Shown one piece after another: positions 21,539 to 34,342 of a DNA stretch of 64,000 bases (positions are counted from its first letter, which is position 1; each line of letters begins with the position of its first letter). This DNA comes from Bidens hawaiensis (Eukaryota; Streptophyta; Magnoliopsida; Asterales; Asteraceae), in contig JAIQDT010001655.1 in the NCBI GenBank assembly GCA_021521415.1, positions 62,001 to 126,000 on the forward strand, in the 5' to 3' direction. A program made the translations under genes and the position numbers. The notes below the pieces were generated by a model, which saw only the letters and a program-made list of their open reading frames with translations, was not told the DNA's origin and did not search any database.

Positions 21539-24500
21539 ATGTCTTCTTCTACTCATGACCCCGAGGTTAACGTCGAGGAGTCCGACGTTTACTTCGAGAA
21601 CCCGACGTCCACGTCCGATAAGGACGATAAGAGTACTGCTGGCAAGTGCCAGTGTACTCTTTCTGTCGATGTATACCATTACTACGTCAAGAAGTTCATG
21701 CTGGAGCCGTATGAGCCAGAGTTCCCGGTGGCCAACCAGACCCTATACGACGCCCCTAAGGGCAATCTACGCTTCGTTCTTCCTATATGGGAATCTAAGA
21801 TTCCCATTAACGAAGTTCGTGTACCGTGTTCTGGAGAAACACAGTGTTCACTTGACGGAGCTGCACCCAATGGCAATTGCCAAAGTTCGCCATTTCGAAT
21901 GGGTGTGCCGTATTTTGGGTATCGAGCCTCGCGTCGACCGCCTGATGACCTTCTACACTTGGAGGTGCATCCAGGGTTGGTATACCCTTGTTACTCGGAT
22001 CAAGGGTTTGAAGATCTGCGCTACTGAGCGTAGTCTTCGTTCTTGGAAGCGGGAGTTTTTCTACATCTCCGCTCGCGTCGTCCCCATCGCGATGACGTTC
22101 AAGAATGGGAGGGCACTTCCTAACCTTCACGCCTCCAATTACCAGGAGACGGAATGGTTCACCAAGATCTCCCAGATTCAGACTCCGGTTTATCGCTTCG
22201 CGGAGTCTGGGATGGTGATGCTTGGGATGAGCCGCGTGTGGAAGGATGCCGGGTCTGGGACGCCGCAAATACCCATCGTCCTTGAATACGGTTTGAACTA
22301 TATTCTTTATGGTATGCTCCGTATTTTGTGTTGGTGTAGGATTTTCTTCTAACATTGTTATCTTTTTATTTCAGAAGGGAACAACTTACAGTCGCTCTTG
22401 CACCCGCGGGAGACTGGTGGTCCCGCACGGTTGGGTACTCGTGATCTCGATGAGAACGAGTTGCCCATTTTGGAGCAGACCGCGGATAGATTTGTAGAAA
22501 TCTACCCGCCAGGCCACGAGATTTTAAGCGCCACTCGGCCAGGTAAGGAGTTTTTTAATCCTCGTCCTCTTCATGCTCAAACTTCTGCTGGAATTCCTCT
22601 GATCTTGTCATCTTCTGATGAGGGATCCGCAGATGGGCCTTTTATTGTGAGGAAGAAGAAGGCGGCCGGCGTGAAGGGCAAGACGAAGGTTGCTACCTTC
22701 GTTGACCTGGGGAATCAGTCTGATTCCGAGACTGAAAGTGAGGAGGTGGGGGGGAACCTTGGTGGTGGTGACGAGGTTATTGTCTCAGAGGTTGAGACAA
22801 CGGCTGTCACTTCAAAGCCGCCAAGCGTTGCGAAGATAACTGGCGTGAAGAGGCCAGTTTCATCGGGTCCATCTCCGCCTGTCAGGGCTTTCAAAATCAA
22901 GAAAACCAGTAAGTGTACTTTTGTGTACCTTTTCCGCATTTCCTTCCGCCTTTGTTTTTTATATCTTTTTTTTCTTCATGCAGGAGTGGACTTATCTGCT
23001 TTCGAGAGCGGTGCGGGAGGGAGCGGTTCAGGACCCACGACGATAGGTTTGGTCAACCTATCCGAGGCAATGACCCAGGCGGCTGCGCCTGTTTCTGGTA
23101 CTGGTTCAGTTGCTCATACTGTTGAAGCAACTGTTCCGGTTATGACGTCATCTGTCATGGCTGCTGTGCCGACGATGGCGTCCAGTTTCGTTGCTGCGTT
23201 GAGCAGTTCAACTTCTCCGCCGGCCGTCAGTGCCATCTTTACTACATCATTCACCGGACCGGCGGTGACTTTTTCCACGAGCTCATCTGCGGCGGCTACC
23301 ACGGTTATGAGTTCATCTCCGATGGTCTCTACCTCAATGGCTTCTGCAGTGTCACATTCGGCGTCAGCGACTACCTCGTCCTTGGCCGGTTCTTCAGGTA
23401 TGTTTGGAGTTGGGGCCTCTAGACTTACCTCTGTTGATGAGGGGGTCCAATCTTTGCCTCCTTCCCATCTCCTTGACCTCTTGGATGGATATCCTTTAGG
23501 TTTGGGTGATGGGTTTAGCGGCTATCGGCCTGTTATCGACCCTACATGTACGTGGGGTTACTTTGTCCTGTTATCCATTCTTGTCATTTTTTCCTAACTG
23601 TTTTTTGTTTTCGCAGTTTCAGATTCCAATGAGGTTTATGCTCCAAGGTGGAATATCCGCCGAGGAACAACTCTCCGGACTGCCGCAAACTGCGTCGACT
23701 GGGTGCGCCATGCCGCTCCAAGTGGTGCATTGGGGGAGGCGTGGTTAGCTACCAGGAAGGCCGCTTGTCCACTGAGCTCCGAATCCTTCTCGCCCGGATG
23801 CAGCCGCGTGTCGAGTTACTTTGTCGTGAAAACGACAAGTTAAAGACTGCGCGTAGCTTGGAGGGGGCTCAGGTGCGATCGCTGCGGGAGGAGAACAAGA
23901 AGCTTGCCGCCACCGCTGCGGAGAAAGAGAAGGCCTTCAAGGATCTTGAGGCCGAAATTCAAGCTAGGCATGAGGCCCGTTCCAAGGCTACCCAAGCTAT
24001 TAACGAACAGCTTAGGTTGGCTAAGGAAACTGCGCGTAATGTAACTGAAAGGGCCACCAAAGCCGAAGCCGTTGCTGAGCCTCTGCGCGCTGAGAATGAA
24101 GAATTAAAAGCTAAACTGGAGAAGCTTCAGCAGGCTCATGAGGCTTTGGATTTGGAAGATGCCAAGAAGCTACAGGAGCTCTTGGATCATAAGGGTGTGC
24201 TTGATCGCACTGAGCGCAAGCTTAAAAGCGTTGAGGAGGCTGCTGCCAAGGAAGTGCTGCTCGCCAACTTAAACAAGAATGAGGCCGAACGCGCACGCGA
24301 TCAAGCTCAAGCTACCCTTCAAGAGGCTCTGTCCAATAAGGACTGGCTTCTACGAGAAGCGTTGCCGCAGGTACGCATAGCTCCATAACTCTTTGCTTTT
24401 TGCCTTTTCTTTATACTTAAAAAAGTTTTTTTTTTTTTTTTTTGTAGGTTGTGCATCGGATTTTCGCGAATACATCCTATGATGATGCCATGAGTGCTGC

Positions 24501-24792
24501 CCTCAACGCTTCTCATGAGGATGGAGAGAAAGTTGGATTCTTGCTTGGTCTAGGATTTGCAGAGAAAGGCATCCCGCCTTCCAAATTTCCTCTACATGAT
24601 GTTAACACTGAAGCTGCCTACGACCAAGCTGTGAACCAGTATGCTGCTTTTTCTCATCCGGTTGTGGAGAAGGTGAACGAAGTTGCTGCTGCTGATGACG
24701 GGCTAGCCGTTCTCAATTCTTTCCTTGAACAGCCGCAGCCAACTGATGGTGCGGGTTCAAGTGGGTTTGGAGGGAGTGGTCCCGAAGCCTGA
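21539..24792 (+). pseudogene. spliced antisense gene of the Tat element (Transposase_28-like), frameshifted
   Basis: This gene lies between pol and the 3' LTR, on the strand opposite pol. Exons by eye: 21539-22311, 22375-22908, 22984-23547, 23617-24370, 24448-24792. All four introns are GT-AG and 63-77 bp. The N-terminal half (VYHYYVKKFMLEPYEPEFPV, then VRHFEWVCRILG and WKREFFYISARVVPIAMTF in another frame) resembles the plant 'putative gypsy type transposon' domain found in antisense ORFs of Tat elements. The middle is Ser/Thr/Ala-rich. The C-terminal half is a long coiled coil (23806-24370) followed by a conserved-looking tail to TGA at 24790. Two frame changes interrupt it, near 21815 and between about 23620 and 23780. 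The molecular function of this family is unknown. The name rests on family resemblance recalled, not searched. Confidence 0.7.
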
Positions 24793-25350
24793 ATCTTGAG
24801 ATTCCTCCCAGCCGTTAGGATAGATTTGTATTTTTTGTAGGCGGGTAGATACCTGGCCATTTTGTAATGTTTGAACAGCTTTTAATGTGAATATAAATGT
24901 TTTGTTAACGCCTTGCCTTGTAAACATTATATGATTTGTTCATGCATATTTTTGTTTAACTTAGCAATTTTCTAAGTGTTTTGAATAAGTTAACCTTTCG
25001 ACGCGTGTCAGATAATAGGTTAATGTTCTGTTTCCTCTATCATGATTGTGCGGGTAGGACCGTCACTTTCACTTAGTAGGATGACCAAACTTCATCTATG
25101 TCTGACCTGCGTGAAGGTTTTCCTCATCTTCCCCTTAGAAATTTTTGCTGTTTTTGTGTTTATGCGGGTTGTGCCGCTTTCCACACGCAACGACTTACTT
25201 CCTCCCTCACTTATTTATGCGGTGAATACCGGCATATCAGTGTGGTCAGTTCATAAGTATAAAGGCAAGGCTATCAACATCAATGTGATAAGGAGAATCA
25301 TTTCCATTAGAAGTGGCTCTAGGCCTTTTCTTTACAAGTTTGGAATTGAT

Positions 25351-28300
25351 CTACATGTAACATCTGCGTAATTGAGCTCCATTCCATGTTCTTGGGATGG
25401 GGGTGCCATCGAGCCTTTCGAGCCGGTATGTGCCCTTTCCCAGAACTTATTTAATAATGTATGGCCCTTCCCAGACCGGGGCCAGCTTTCCTGGGCGCTC
25501 CTGGTTTGAAGCCTCATTGTTACGCAGTATGTAGTCTCCGACATTGAAGTTGCAGAGTTTCACCCGCGTGTTGTAGTACTTTTGCGTTTGTCGCTTGTAG
25601 TTCTCTTCACGCGCTGCGGCTAAGTCTCTGCGCTCTTCGGTTAGCATAAGGTCTAACCGTCTTTCCGCATCATTGTCTTCTGGTTGAGTCATGACTCTTG
25701 GAGAGGGTAGACCGATCTCGACTGGAACCATGGCTTCAGTGCCGTAGGTGAGGCTGAACGGGGTTTCGCCCGTGCTTGCCTTTTTCTGCGTTCTGTTTGC
25801 CCAAAGGCGTGTGGAACTTCGTCCACCCAGCCGGATCTATGCTCCAAGAGTCTTTTCTTTATGCCGTCGACGATGCTTTTGTTTGCTCTTTCCACCTCAC
25901 CATTACCCTGCGGGTGTGCCACTGAGGTAAAGGTGTGGGTGATTTGAAGCTCTTTCAGCCACTTTTGTAGCTTCTGGTCAGCAAAGTTGGTGCCGTTATC
26001 GCTCACCAAATTCTGTGGAAGTCCAAAACGACAAATAATAAATTCCCAAATAAATTTTTTGATATGTTTTGCGGTTGTTTGGGCTAGGGGTTTTGCTTCT
26101 ATCCACTTGGTGAAGTAGTCGATGGCTACCACTAGGAACTGAACGTTCCCTGCTGCTGTGGGAAATGGGCCTGTCACATCGATGGCCCACTTCTGGAATG
26201 GCCATGAAAAAGTGACTGGAACAAGTTCGTTCTTCGGGCGATGCGTGTTGGGTGCGTAGAGCTGGCAGGATCTACATTTTCTGATGTAGGCCAGCGCATC
26301 CGTATGCATCCCCGGCCAAAAATATCCCGCGTTGTTTAGCTTAGCTACAACTGCGCGTGGACCTGCGTGTACTCCACAGATGCCTTCGTGTACTTCCCTT
26401 AGGAGGTAGTCAGCATCTTGGTCGTCAACGCATCTGAGGAGTGGGCCAAGAAAATTACGCCTGTAAAGTATGTCATCAACAAGTTGATAGTTCAGTGATT
26501 TACAGCGTATCTTTCTTGCCTGTGTCTTTGACTCTGGTAGTATACCCGCTGCAAGGTAATTTATGATTGGTGTCATCCATGTTTCCGTGCCGGTTTGGAT
26601 GACACAAATTTCCTTGTGCGGGACTGATGGTGCTTCAAGAAGTTCAACGCGGATGTCTTTTCCCAAGTGGGTGAAGGCTAACGATGCAAGCTTGCTTAAC
26701 GCATCCGCAGATTTGTTTTCGCTTCGCTTGATGTGCATAACTTTGCAATCGTTGAAATCGCGCATAAGGGTTTTTGCTTGTGCGAGGTACAGGGCCATTG
26801 TGTCGTTCACGGCCGTGTACGTCCCGTTTATCTGGTTGGCTACTAGCATGGAATCCACTTGGGCTTCCAAGTTTTTCACCCCCATCTTACGCACAATTCT
26901 TAATCCGGCCAAGAATGCTTCGTACTCCGCTTCGTTATTCGTACTTGGGAAATCCAGCCGAATAGCGTAAGTGTATTCTTGGCCTGCTGGGTTAGTTAGT
27001 TTCAACCCTGCGCCTGAACCTTCGTTGTTGGCTGCTCCATCAGTATAGAGTCGCCAGACACCGTTAATGTCTTGTGCTGGAGAGGGTTGAGCCTCTTCCT
27101 GGCACTCTTTTTCCCGCGAAGCGGGGACTACTGCAATAAAGTCGGCCAAGACCTGGCCTTTTATGGCTGGTCTTGGCTTGTACTTTATCGCGTATTCTCC
27201 CAACTCAATTGCCCATTTAGCTAGGCGTCCCGACAACTCGGGTTTGCCTAGAACGTTTGCAAGTTTGAAGTTGGTGAGAATGGTGATTGGGTGGCCTTGG
27301 AAATATCGTCTTAGCCTGCGTGAAGCCTGTACAAGCGCCAAGACTAATTTTTCCAGGGTGGAGTACCGGGTTTCCATGTCTGTTAAGACGCGGCTTACAT
27401 AGTAGATGGGCATCTGGAAGCCCTTTCGTTCTACTAGTAAGACTGCCCCAGTTGCTCTGTCTATGGCGGAGAGGTAGAGAATTAATTCCTCCCCCACTTC
27501 TGGTGCTGTGAGTGTTGGGAGTTCGATCAGGCGTGACCGAATCTCTTGAAAAGCTGCTTCCGCTTCTGGTGTCCAGCGGAAGTGCGTTTTCTTCAAGCAA
27601 TTTCTCAATGTTGACACGAATGGGAACGACCTATCCGCATGGTTTGCCAAAAAGTGGTTAAGTGCGACTAGTCTTCCATTCAGTGTCTGAGCCTGTTTGA
27701 TGGTAGCAGGTGATTCCATTTTCATAATGGCTTCGACATTTTCAGAGTTCGATCTGAATCCATCTTTGGTAACGATGACTCCTAAGAACTTCCCTTCTTC
27801 CATCCCAAAGGAACACTTGCTCGGGTTGAGCTTCATGTTTATCTTTCTGAGCGTGTTGAAAGTTTATTCGATGTCTTTCAACATCGCTTTTGGCTCGAGG
27901 CTTTTGATTACCAAGTCATCCATGTAAACTTCCAAGTTCCTCCCAATTTGGGCATGAAACTCTTTGTCCATCAGGCGTTGGTATGTGGACCCGGCATTCT
28001 TAAGTCCGAATGACATCATTTGGTAACAAAATGTGCCATCGGGCGTCTGAAATGCGGTTTTATCCTGATCGTCAACAGCCATGTGGATTTCATGGTATCC
28101 TTTATACGCATCAAGGAAACATTTAAGGCGAAACGGTGCTAATGAATCTACCTTAAGGTCAATTTCGGGTAACGGGTAACAATTTTTGGGGCATGCTTTG
28201 TTTAGGTCTTTAAAATCTATGCACATGCGCCATTGTTTGTTGGATTTTGGTACCATGACGGGATTTGCAACCCATGTTTGATATTTACTAACGCGTACGA

Positions 28301-29384
28301 TGCCTGCGTCAAGGAGTTCCTTGACTTGGGTTCTACACGCGTTAGCCTGTTCAGCACCCATTACAGGATGCTTTTGTATGACCGGCGTAAACGCCGGGTC
28401 ACACTTGAGCTTATGTTCAGCCTTACTTCGAGGTACACCAGTCATGTCAGCTGGTGTCCACGCGAAGATGTCGGCATTTTTTTGCAACAAGCGTTTGAGT
28501 AAGGTGCGTGTGGGGTTAGTGATCGTTGGGCCAATGGTAACAGCCTGGTCAGGGTATTTGCCATTGAAGGCCCATTTTTCTGATTCATAGGTGGTTGGTT
28601 TAGCCATTTTTGGTTTGGGTTTAGATGAGACAGATGCGATGCATACCTGGGGAATGCCCGTGATCATAGCAACGCCCTCGGCTGTTGGCCATCCCATCAT
28701 CCCATGGACCGAAGACATCACGGCATTAAATCCTGCCATCCCATCTCTCCCGAAGAGAATGTCATATGTGTGGTGTGGCTTCCTCATTACAACGAAGTCC
28801 ACGTCTTCTGTGCGGGAGTACTTCTCGTCCGTGAGAGTGACGGGGAAGGATAGAATACCCAAGGGGGTGTTTGTGCTGCCATCGAACCCTTCCATCGAGG
28901 CGTAAACTGTTTCTAGGCGTTCTTTGTCTTCGTCGTCTAGCTTGTCGAAGAACTGCCTATACATGACCGTTGACGAAGCGCCATTATCAGCAAGAGTGCG
29001 AAAGGTGATGTAGTGCCCCAGCTGGCTTTTGATGACTATGGGGCCTTCTTTGTTGGGCCCTCCTGGCACACGAGGGAAGCGCACTTCAGCTTCCTTCCAC
29101 GCACCTGGCTCTGTTGTTCGTCGTTTTCTTCCTCTGACGTTGCCATGAACCATGTGAATGCTGATGTCGACGGGCTTTCGTCCATTGCCCTTGTACCGAT
29201 TGTCATTCCTCCCTCCGTTCTTGATTGACGCCACGAGTTTTGTGAGTTTCCCATCTTTGACGAATGTTTCGACGATATCCTTCAAAGATGTGCACTCCTC
29301 CGTGGTGTGGCCTTTTGTCCCGTGGAAGTCACAGGATTTGCTCTGATCAGCGTTATGACGCTTTCGGATTATTGGATCCTTTAG
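25351..29384 (-). pseudogene. pol of the Tat element: PR-RT-RH-aRH-INT, interrupted
   Basis: The polyprotein reads from 29384 down to a stop at 25351. A gag-type zinc motif C-x2-H-x4-H-x4-C lies at 29333-29291. The protease centre is DNGAS (about 28988) instead of D(T/S)G. The RT region has WRMCIDFKDLNKACPKNCYP and the YMDD box at 27915-27926. The first RNase H is degenerate at its first acidic position (YLSAID). A second, archaeal-type RNase H follows (YTDGAANNEGSG, AQVDSM), which is diagnostic for Tat. Integrase shows the HHCC finger (EVHEGICGVHAGPR...CRSC) and D-D-E core (WAIDVTG, VSDNGTNF, NGEVERANKS). Lesions: TAA at 27864-27866, a single-base frame change near 25800, and TAA at 25447-25449. 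It is otherwise well conserved, so it died recently. Confidence 0.93.
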
Positions 29385-30718
29385 CTATGGGAGCTTCTCG
29401 GTGGCAAATATCTCGGTGACGCTTTTGGTGAGTGGCGTCCATCTGGGATTCCGGTTCGACGAGTGCATGTTGTCCCTTCCGCCTAAGAGAGGGCGAGAGC
29501 TGGATGAGGTGTCAAAGTTTATCCTTAACTGCCAAATACCAAGCTTCCTCTTTTTATTTTGTCGGGCGGTACGGACGTTATTTTCTCTTGTTCTCTGCGT
29601 GTAGAGGTTTGTGCTCTGGGGAAGATTTCTACCCAGTTGCTTCTCCGTTTCGGCAAAGCGTTTAGCTGCCGTCATGATGGCATCCCACGTGGATGGCATG
29701 CCATCTTTACCTGTCAACGTGCGGATAAGCTCTGGGTACTCAGCGCCCTGGATGAAAGCGGCGCGAACAAGATCTTCGCTTATAGTGCCCAGACTTAGCT
29801 TCTTTGAGTTGAAGCGAGTGATGAAGTCCAGCAAAGATTCGTCTTCCTTTCGGATGCAGTTGAGGATCGTCCATTGCTCTTCAGTATATTTTCTTTGTTG
29901 ACTGAAGTGCTGGCTGAACTTGTGCTGGAAGTCTGCCCAATCATAGATGTGGTGGACCGGTAGACGATCAAACCACGCTCTGGCTGCCCCCACGAGCGTC
30001 ATCTGGAACATGTAACACCATGTGGGTTCCGTCCAATTACTGACGGTTGCCCCCGCTATAAATCTGTTCAAGTGATCATCCGGTCAGATATGCCATCGTA
30101 AGTGCCTATGTTGGACATCTGTTTGGCACTCTTTGGAGCGATTGCTTCCGCAATGTCCCTTGCAAATTTGGACATTCCCGCATTCGCAACAGTTGGTCTG
30201 AAAGTTTTGGAGAAGTCACGTGGGTTTCCCCCCGTGTTCTTTGGTTTGAAGGTTCCCTCGAAATTCCTTCTCGAGTGGAAGTCTGCTTCTTTACGCTTCC
30301 CTTTCGCCTTATGACGAGGGTTTGCATCACTATCAGATTCTTCCCAATCTTCATCATCCAAATACTCGCAATCATTGCTCATGTTGAGCTGTTGTCGAGT
30401 GCTTCCGAATTCATCATTGGCCTGTTGGAGTGAACGTAAACGTTCGTCCAACTCGGCTTGGAATTCTTTCTGACGTGCTTCCGCCCAAGCTTTAACTTGA
30501 TCTAGTGTTTGTTGGGGAAGCCTCGTTTGTTGTTTCTCCACCTGGGTATTAATGAATCCCTGGGGAGGATTGTTTACTGCACTTGCCCCGGCTTGGGTAA
30601 CCGGGGTAGTGTTCGTAAAAATCGTGTATTCACCGGTGTTCCCCCCGGTAGCTGGGGTTGTGGTTACCGGAGTTTCTTGTTCACTCGGTGGATTTGGCAT
30701 CGGAGTAACCTTAACCAT
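29385..30718 (-). pseudogene. gag of the Tat element, frameshifted
   Basis: Gag is the capsid/RNA-packaging precursor. It is split into an N-terminal frame (30718-30068; proline/glutamine/threonine-rich with a coiled-coil stretch QQTLDQVKAWAEARQKEFQA) and a second frame (30071-29385). The second carries the retrotransposon gag core, for example MTLVGAARAWFDRLP and YDWADFQHKFSQHFSQ. The break near 30070-30085 looks like loss of one base. An amber TAG at 29385-29387 then separates gag from the in-frame zinc motif and protease. Both lesions are simple point events. Confidence 0.9.
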
Positions 30719-30771
30719 CTTTCCAGAAGTTTGAAAAAACTGAGAAAAAGAAGAATTAGTTCTAGCTTAAT

Positions 30772-30787
30772 GCACGGATGGCGCCAA
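30772..30787 (-). other. primer-binding site of the Tat element
   Basis: On the - strand TTGGCGCCATCCGTG directly follows the 5' LTR end (GTTTCTTCA). TGGCGCC is the usual beginning of Tat/Athila primer-binding sites. The tRNA species was not assigned. Confidence 0.8.
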
Positions 30788-31649
30788 TGAAGAAACACTA
30801 AGTGACCCCGGCAGATTAAGGATAATCTTAGGGTTAAGTAGATGTTTCCCACGAGGGTTAGGTCCGGCAAAGATGGTTATTCTTCTCGACCTGCAAAACA
30901 GACACCGTGAGCTCGTCACTGAGAAGGGGGGGTTCCTCCTTGTGACCACCCTCCGGCGTGAGAATCAGACTAGATTACTTTGAATATAAGTGTATATAGA
31001 GAGAAATAGCTAGAGAGAAGATGATGATACCGTTCCAAGGTGTTGGAGTATTTATAGCCGAAGGTAGGTTTCCAAGCAGGTACGGCCAGCTGTATATAAT
31101 ATTCCTTTTCCACCAACCATGGGCTATGTTCGTGCCACGATGGGAGTTGGTGGGTAGGCAGCGGCTGATAGTGACATTTTGTACTGGAGCGTGCTCCTCC
31201 TCGTACTATTGTCGGTGAGCTGTCACTCTGTGATTGGTTCATGGGTCGCTTTTGTCAGATCTTGTCTATTTGTCCATACCTTGGTAGGTATAGTACAAAA
31301 GATCTTCTAGAAGCGTACGGACTGGCTCTTTTGGGCAGGAATATTCCCGCCTTGCTCATTCCTTCTTCAGGTGACATTACTGAAGTATTAAGAGTTAGTG
31401 CCTTATGCGTGTAGCCTTACTGTTAGTGCGGGTGGCCTTCCTTCTTGGCTTGTACCCACAACTACGGGGACAGGCAGGGTACTGTACCAAGGGAGGCTTT
31501 CCTGCGGGAACAGCTGGCTTACTGCGTGTAAGGTCTTCATCTCTCTGAGCATGGTGGGTCCTGCGGATCCAGTTGGTCTTTGCGCAGACGTACCTCTTCA
31601 AGGTGAGTCTTGCGGGTCCAACTGGGCTTTGCGGGGACCTACCTCTTCA
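30788..31649 (-). repeat. 5' LTR of the Tat element
   Basis: It is the partner of 19650-20510. It directly abuts the primer-binding site, so it is the 5' LTR of the - strand element and would drive gag-pol transcription. Confidence 0.95.
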
Positions 31650-31654
31650 CACAT

Positions 31655-32191
31655 AAAATACTAACTTCGAGACGTACCGAGTTCATTGCTCTAATTTTAT
31701 TATATATGCGTTGTATGTTTTTCGTGTTAGATAGGTTTCAGGTTATCAATATTTTAAAAAAATCGACATATATTTCGTAGTACTCGTTCACGGATTGATT
31801 TAAATTTATTTTCTTAGGCTTCCACCCCACCACTCGTAATATTCCTTCCGTACTGTTTTGATTATTACTTAAATAGTTAAATTTTTGGTTTTTAAATTAA
31901 ATAATTTAATAAAAGTAAAATATAATAATTTTTTTTAACGACCAATGAAAATAAGCCCACAACCCGGTAACTCAATGACAAAAAACGACCAAATACGTTC
32001 GCGATCGTAAACAACGTTGAGTAGCCTAAGCCCATCATCTCCAGCTTTGAGGAAAATATGTCGCCCGAAGGCCACAACGGTAAAACCCGGTTAGAAATCG
32101 GATTCAAACTTGAGACCTTACGACATGTCGACATCTAACACAAATCTTCATTTTCTCTCTAACGTCAGTTGAGCTAAAGTTAATTGGTCAA

Positions 32192-32251
<60 letters not shown>

Positions 32252-32552
32252 GCTGGCGGTGAAATCGTAAGGGAGAAACTTTGTGTTTCATGTGACCAAT
32301 AATTGATTCCTACCTTCATCCTTAGTTTCGACGGCACCAAGTGATGATGTGAGAGTAGAAAAGTATGTGCGTTTAATATTTGTATCCTTAAACTGAATGA
32401 ATTTTATCTCATCGACTGTCGTGCATTCTGAAGAGTGTTCATTGACTTTTGTCTGAGGTGAGAGCTTTCTCCGATTAAAACACGAGTATATTCTGATCTA
32501 ATAAATTTAACGCGCAGTCCATTTGAAGGATTAATAATAAAAATAATAATAG
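31655..32552. other. spacer with (TAA)n microsatellite
   Basis: Nothing coding is recognised. A perfect TAA repeat of about 58 bp occupies 32193-32251. Confidence 0.7.
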
Positions 32553-33004
32553 GGGTTTGCTAGAGATACACCACTTAGCTTATTTATACACCATTCCCCC
32601 ATCTAATCATAGGCCTCATACGCAACGTATAGAATATTAACTTAAGTTAGTCAAATCAAGGAAGCCATACAAGCCATATGCTTCAGAAACTATACGAGTC
32701 ATATGCTTCAGAAACTATATGAGTCATATGCTTTTGTATACAGTTCGTATTATAAGGAAGACGAGATGTATAAGATTTCATACGAAGCATGTAATCTAAC
32801 ATAAACATATGAACCGTATATGAAAGAATACAAATCGTATGCATGTAGGTGTTTGAAAACTCATGAGAACTAATCATACGAACTGTATAGGAAATAATAC
32901 AAAACGTATGACAAAGAATCTTTAAAATTGTACAATTACTTTTGCAAGAAGCGTGAAACGTATTTAATCCATCAATCGTATGCCGGTCAGGAGCAGTCGC
33001 TTGT

Positions 33005-33653
33005 GCAGGGGCATATGCAGGGACATGGACAGGTATGTGATCAAACATAAATTGTTAAAATTTAGATGCAAACCAATAATACCAAACCAAGTTACTATTT
33101 AAGGTTTACTTTAAATTTTATAAAGCTAATTTATAATATTGTTCAAATTGTTGTTCAAAACTTTCTTACATTTAAATAAAAAGGTTATTTATCTGTTTTA
33201 CATTTAAATATATGTGTGATATAATATTGTTCAAAAGTTATTTGTTGGGTTTCGGGTTTTCCCATCGGGTTCGAGTTTCACTGCCATCCCTACTTACATT
33301 GCCATCCTAACGTTTATGTACTTGTTCAGGGGCCACGTGTCGATGAGGGGCAGTCGCATGGCAATGCCGAGACGGTGAATCAGGATATGCGATTAATTAA
33401 TATGGAGCATTGTATGATAAGGATGTAGAGGATGATAGAGTGGTTGGTTAGAGACAGGAATGGTCCCACTGATTATGTGCCACAGCCAAAGGAGTCGTGG
33501 CCGCAAGAGGAGTCGGGCTTTCATGATGTTGGTGATGACGATAGTGATGATGCAAGTGATGATGATGCTAGTGGTGTTCGTGATGATGATGATAGAGGTG
33601 ACGGTGATGATGATGATTTTGGTGATAGTAGTGACGAGGATCATGGTTTATGA
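33005..33653 (+). pseudogene. fragment of an unidentified, acidic-tailed protein, two exons
   Basis: A Gly/Gln-rich end of an exon (to about 33033, donor CAG/GTATGTG) joins in frame to an exon beginning at about 33331 (acceptor TTGTTCAG/GGGCC). The frame continues through a single in-frame TAG (33426-33428) into EWLVRDRNGPTDYVPQPKES and an extremely Asp-rich tail, ending at 33653. It is probably the C-terminal remnant of a transposon-encoded protein. I do not recognise the family. Confidence 0.35.
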
Positions 33654-34342
33654 TGATGCCTAGTATGATAAATGCACAATTTAGCTATTATGGTTTTATC
33701 TTTTATTGTTGACGCACGTAAACGTCATCTTTTTTTGTTGTATGTGTGGATTCTAGTAATTTGGATGAATGTAGTAGTAATTTCCTTTTCAAACTATGTT
33801 GGGGTTTGATGAATGTTAATGCTTTTATTTTTATGTATTTGTTATACAACTATGTGAGTTTAGTATTTAGATATGTTCATGGTTTCGTCTTTTTTAGGTC
33901 AAACCCAAAACCGACCCAAAGACTTCACAATTGAATGAACATGGCCTATGTTCTTGTTCATTCATTTAGTTAATGGAACGAAATTCCTTACTTGTGTTCG
34001 TCATATATTAAAAGAGCAGACATCATCAAATGGCCCGCCAAACAGTTCTTCAAACGGTTCATAACTTCATTTACAGCCCTAGTTAGGTTACACTTTGTTC
34101 TCCAGTAGAAGCAGGATGCAAAATTCATTGACATGAAAGTAATTATTTAAAGGGATCATTGAATTAGTGTTCTACTATTCTTGAATTCAAGTTAAATCAT
34201 TATCAAATTCATTTAAACCATAATTATTGTCCGGTTTATTCATCTTTAGATGTTAGTTATGTCAATAACTGATCACTGGTTCATGATTTCTGATTTTACC
34301 AAATAAACCATATTTACTAACTGCAAATATTATTATTTGTAG

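Larger units (their letters stand above)
19650..31649 (-). mobile_element. full-length Tat-lineage Ty3/gypsy LTR retrotransposon
   Basis: Two LTRs (19650-20510, 30788-31649) are bounded by the 5-bp duplication CACAT (19645-19649, 31650-31654). On the - strand the order is 5'LTR, primer-binding site, gag, protease, reverse transcriptase, RNase H, a second RNase H, integrase, an antisense gene, polypurine tract, 3'LTR. The second RNase H and the antisense reading frame between pol and the 3'LTR are established features of Tat-group elements (compare Grande, Retand). By eye the two LTRs differ at about 14 sites plus one indel over about 861 bp (roughly 1.6 percent), so the insertion is fairly young. 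Five disabling lesions in gag-pol make it non-functional on its own. Confidence 0.95.

Noticed and set aside
33393..33663. Ile/Thr-rich and Met/Val-rich frames overlapping the acidic ORF
   Set aside because: They are out-of-frame readings of the GATGATGAT-like sequence that encodes the Asp-rich tail.
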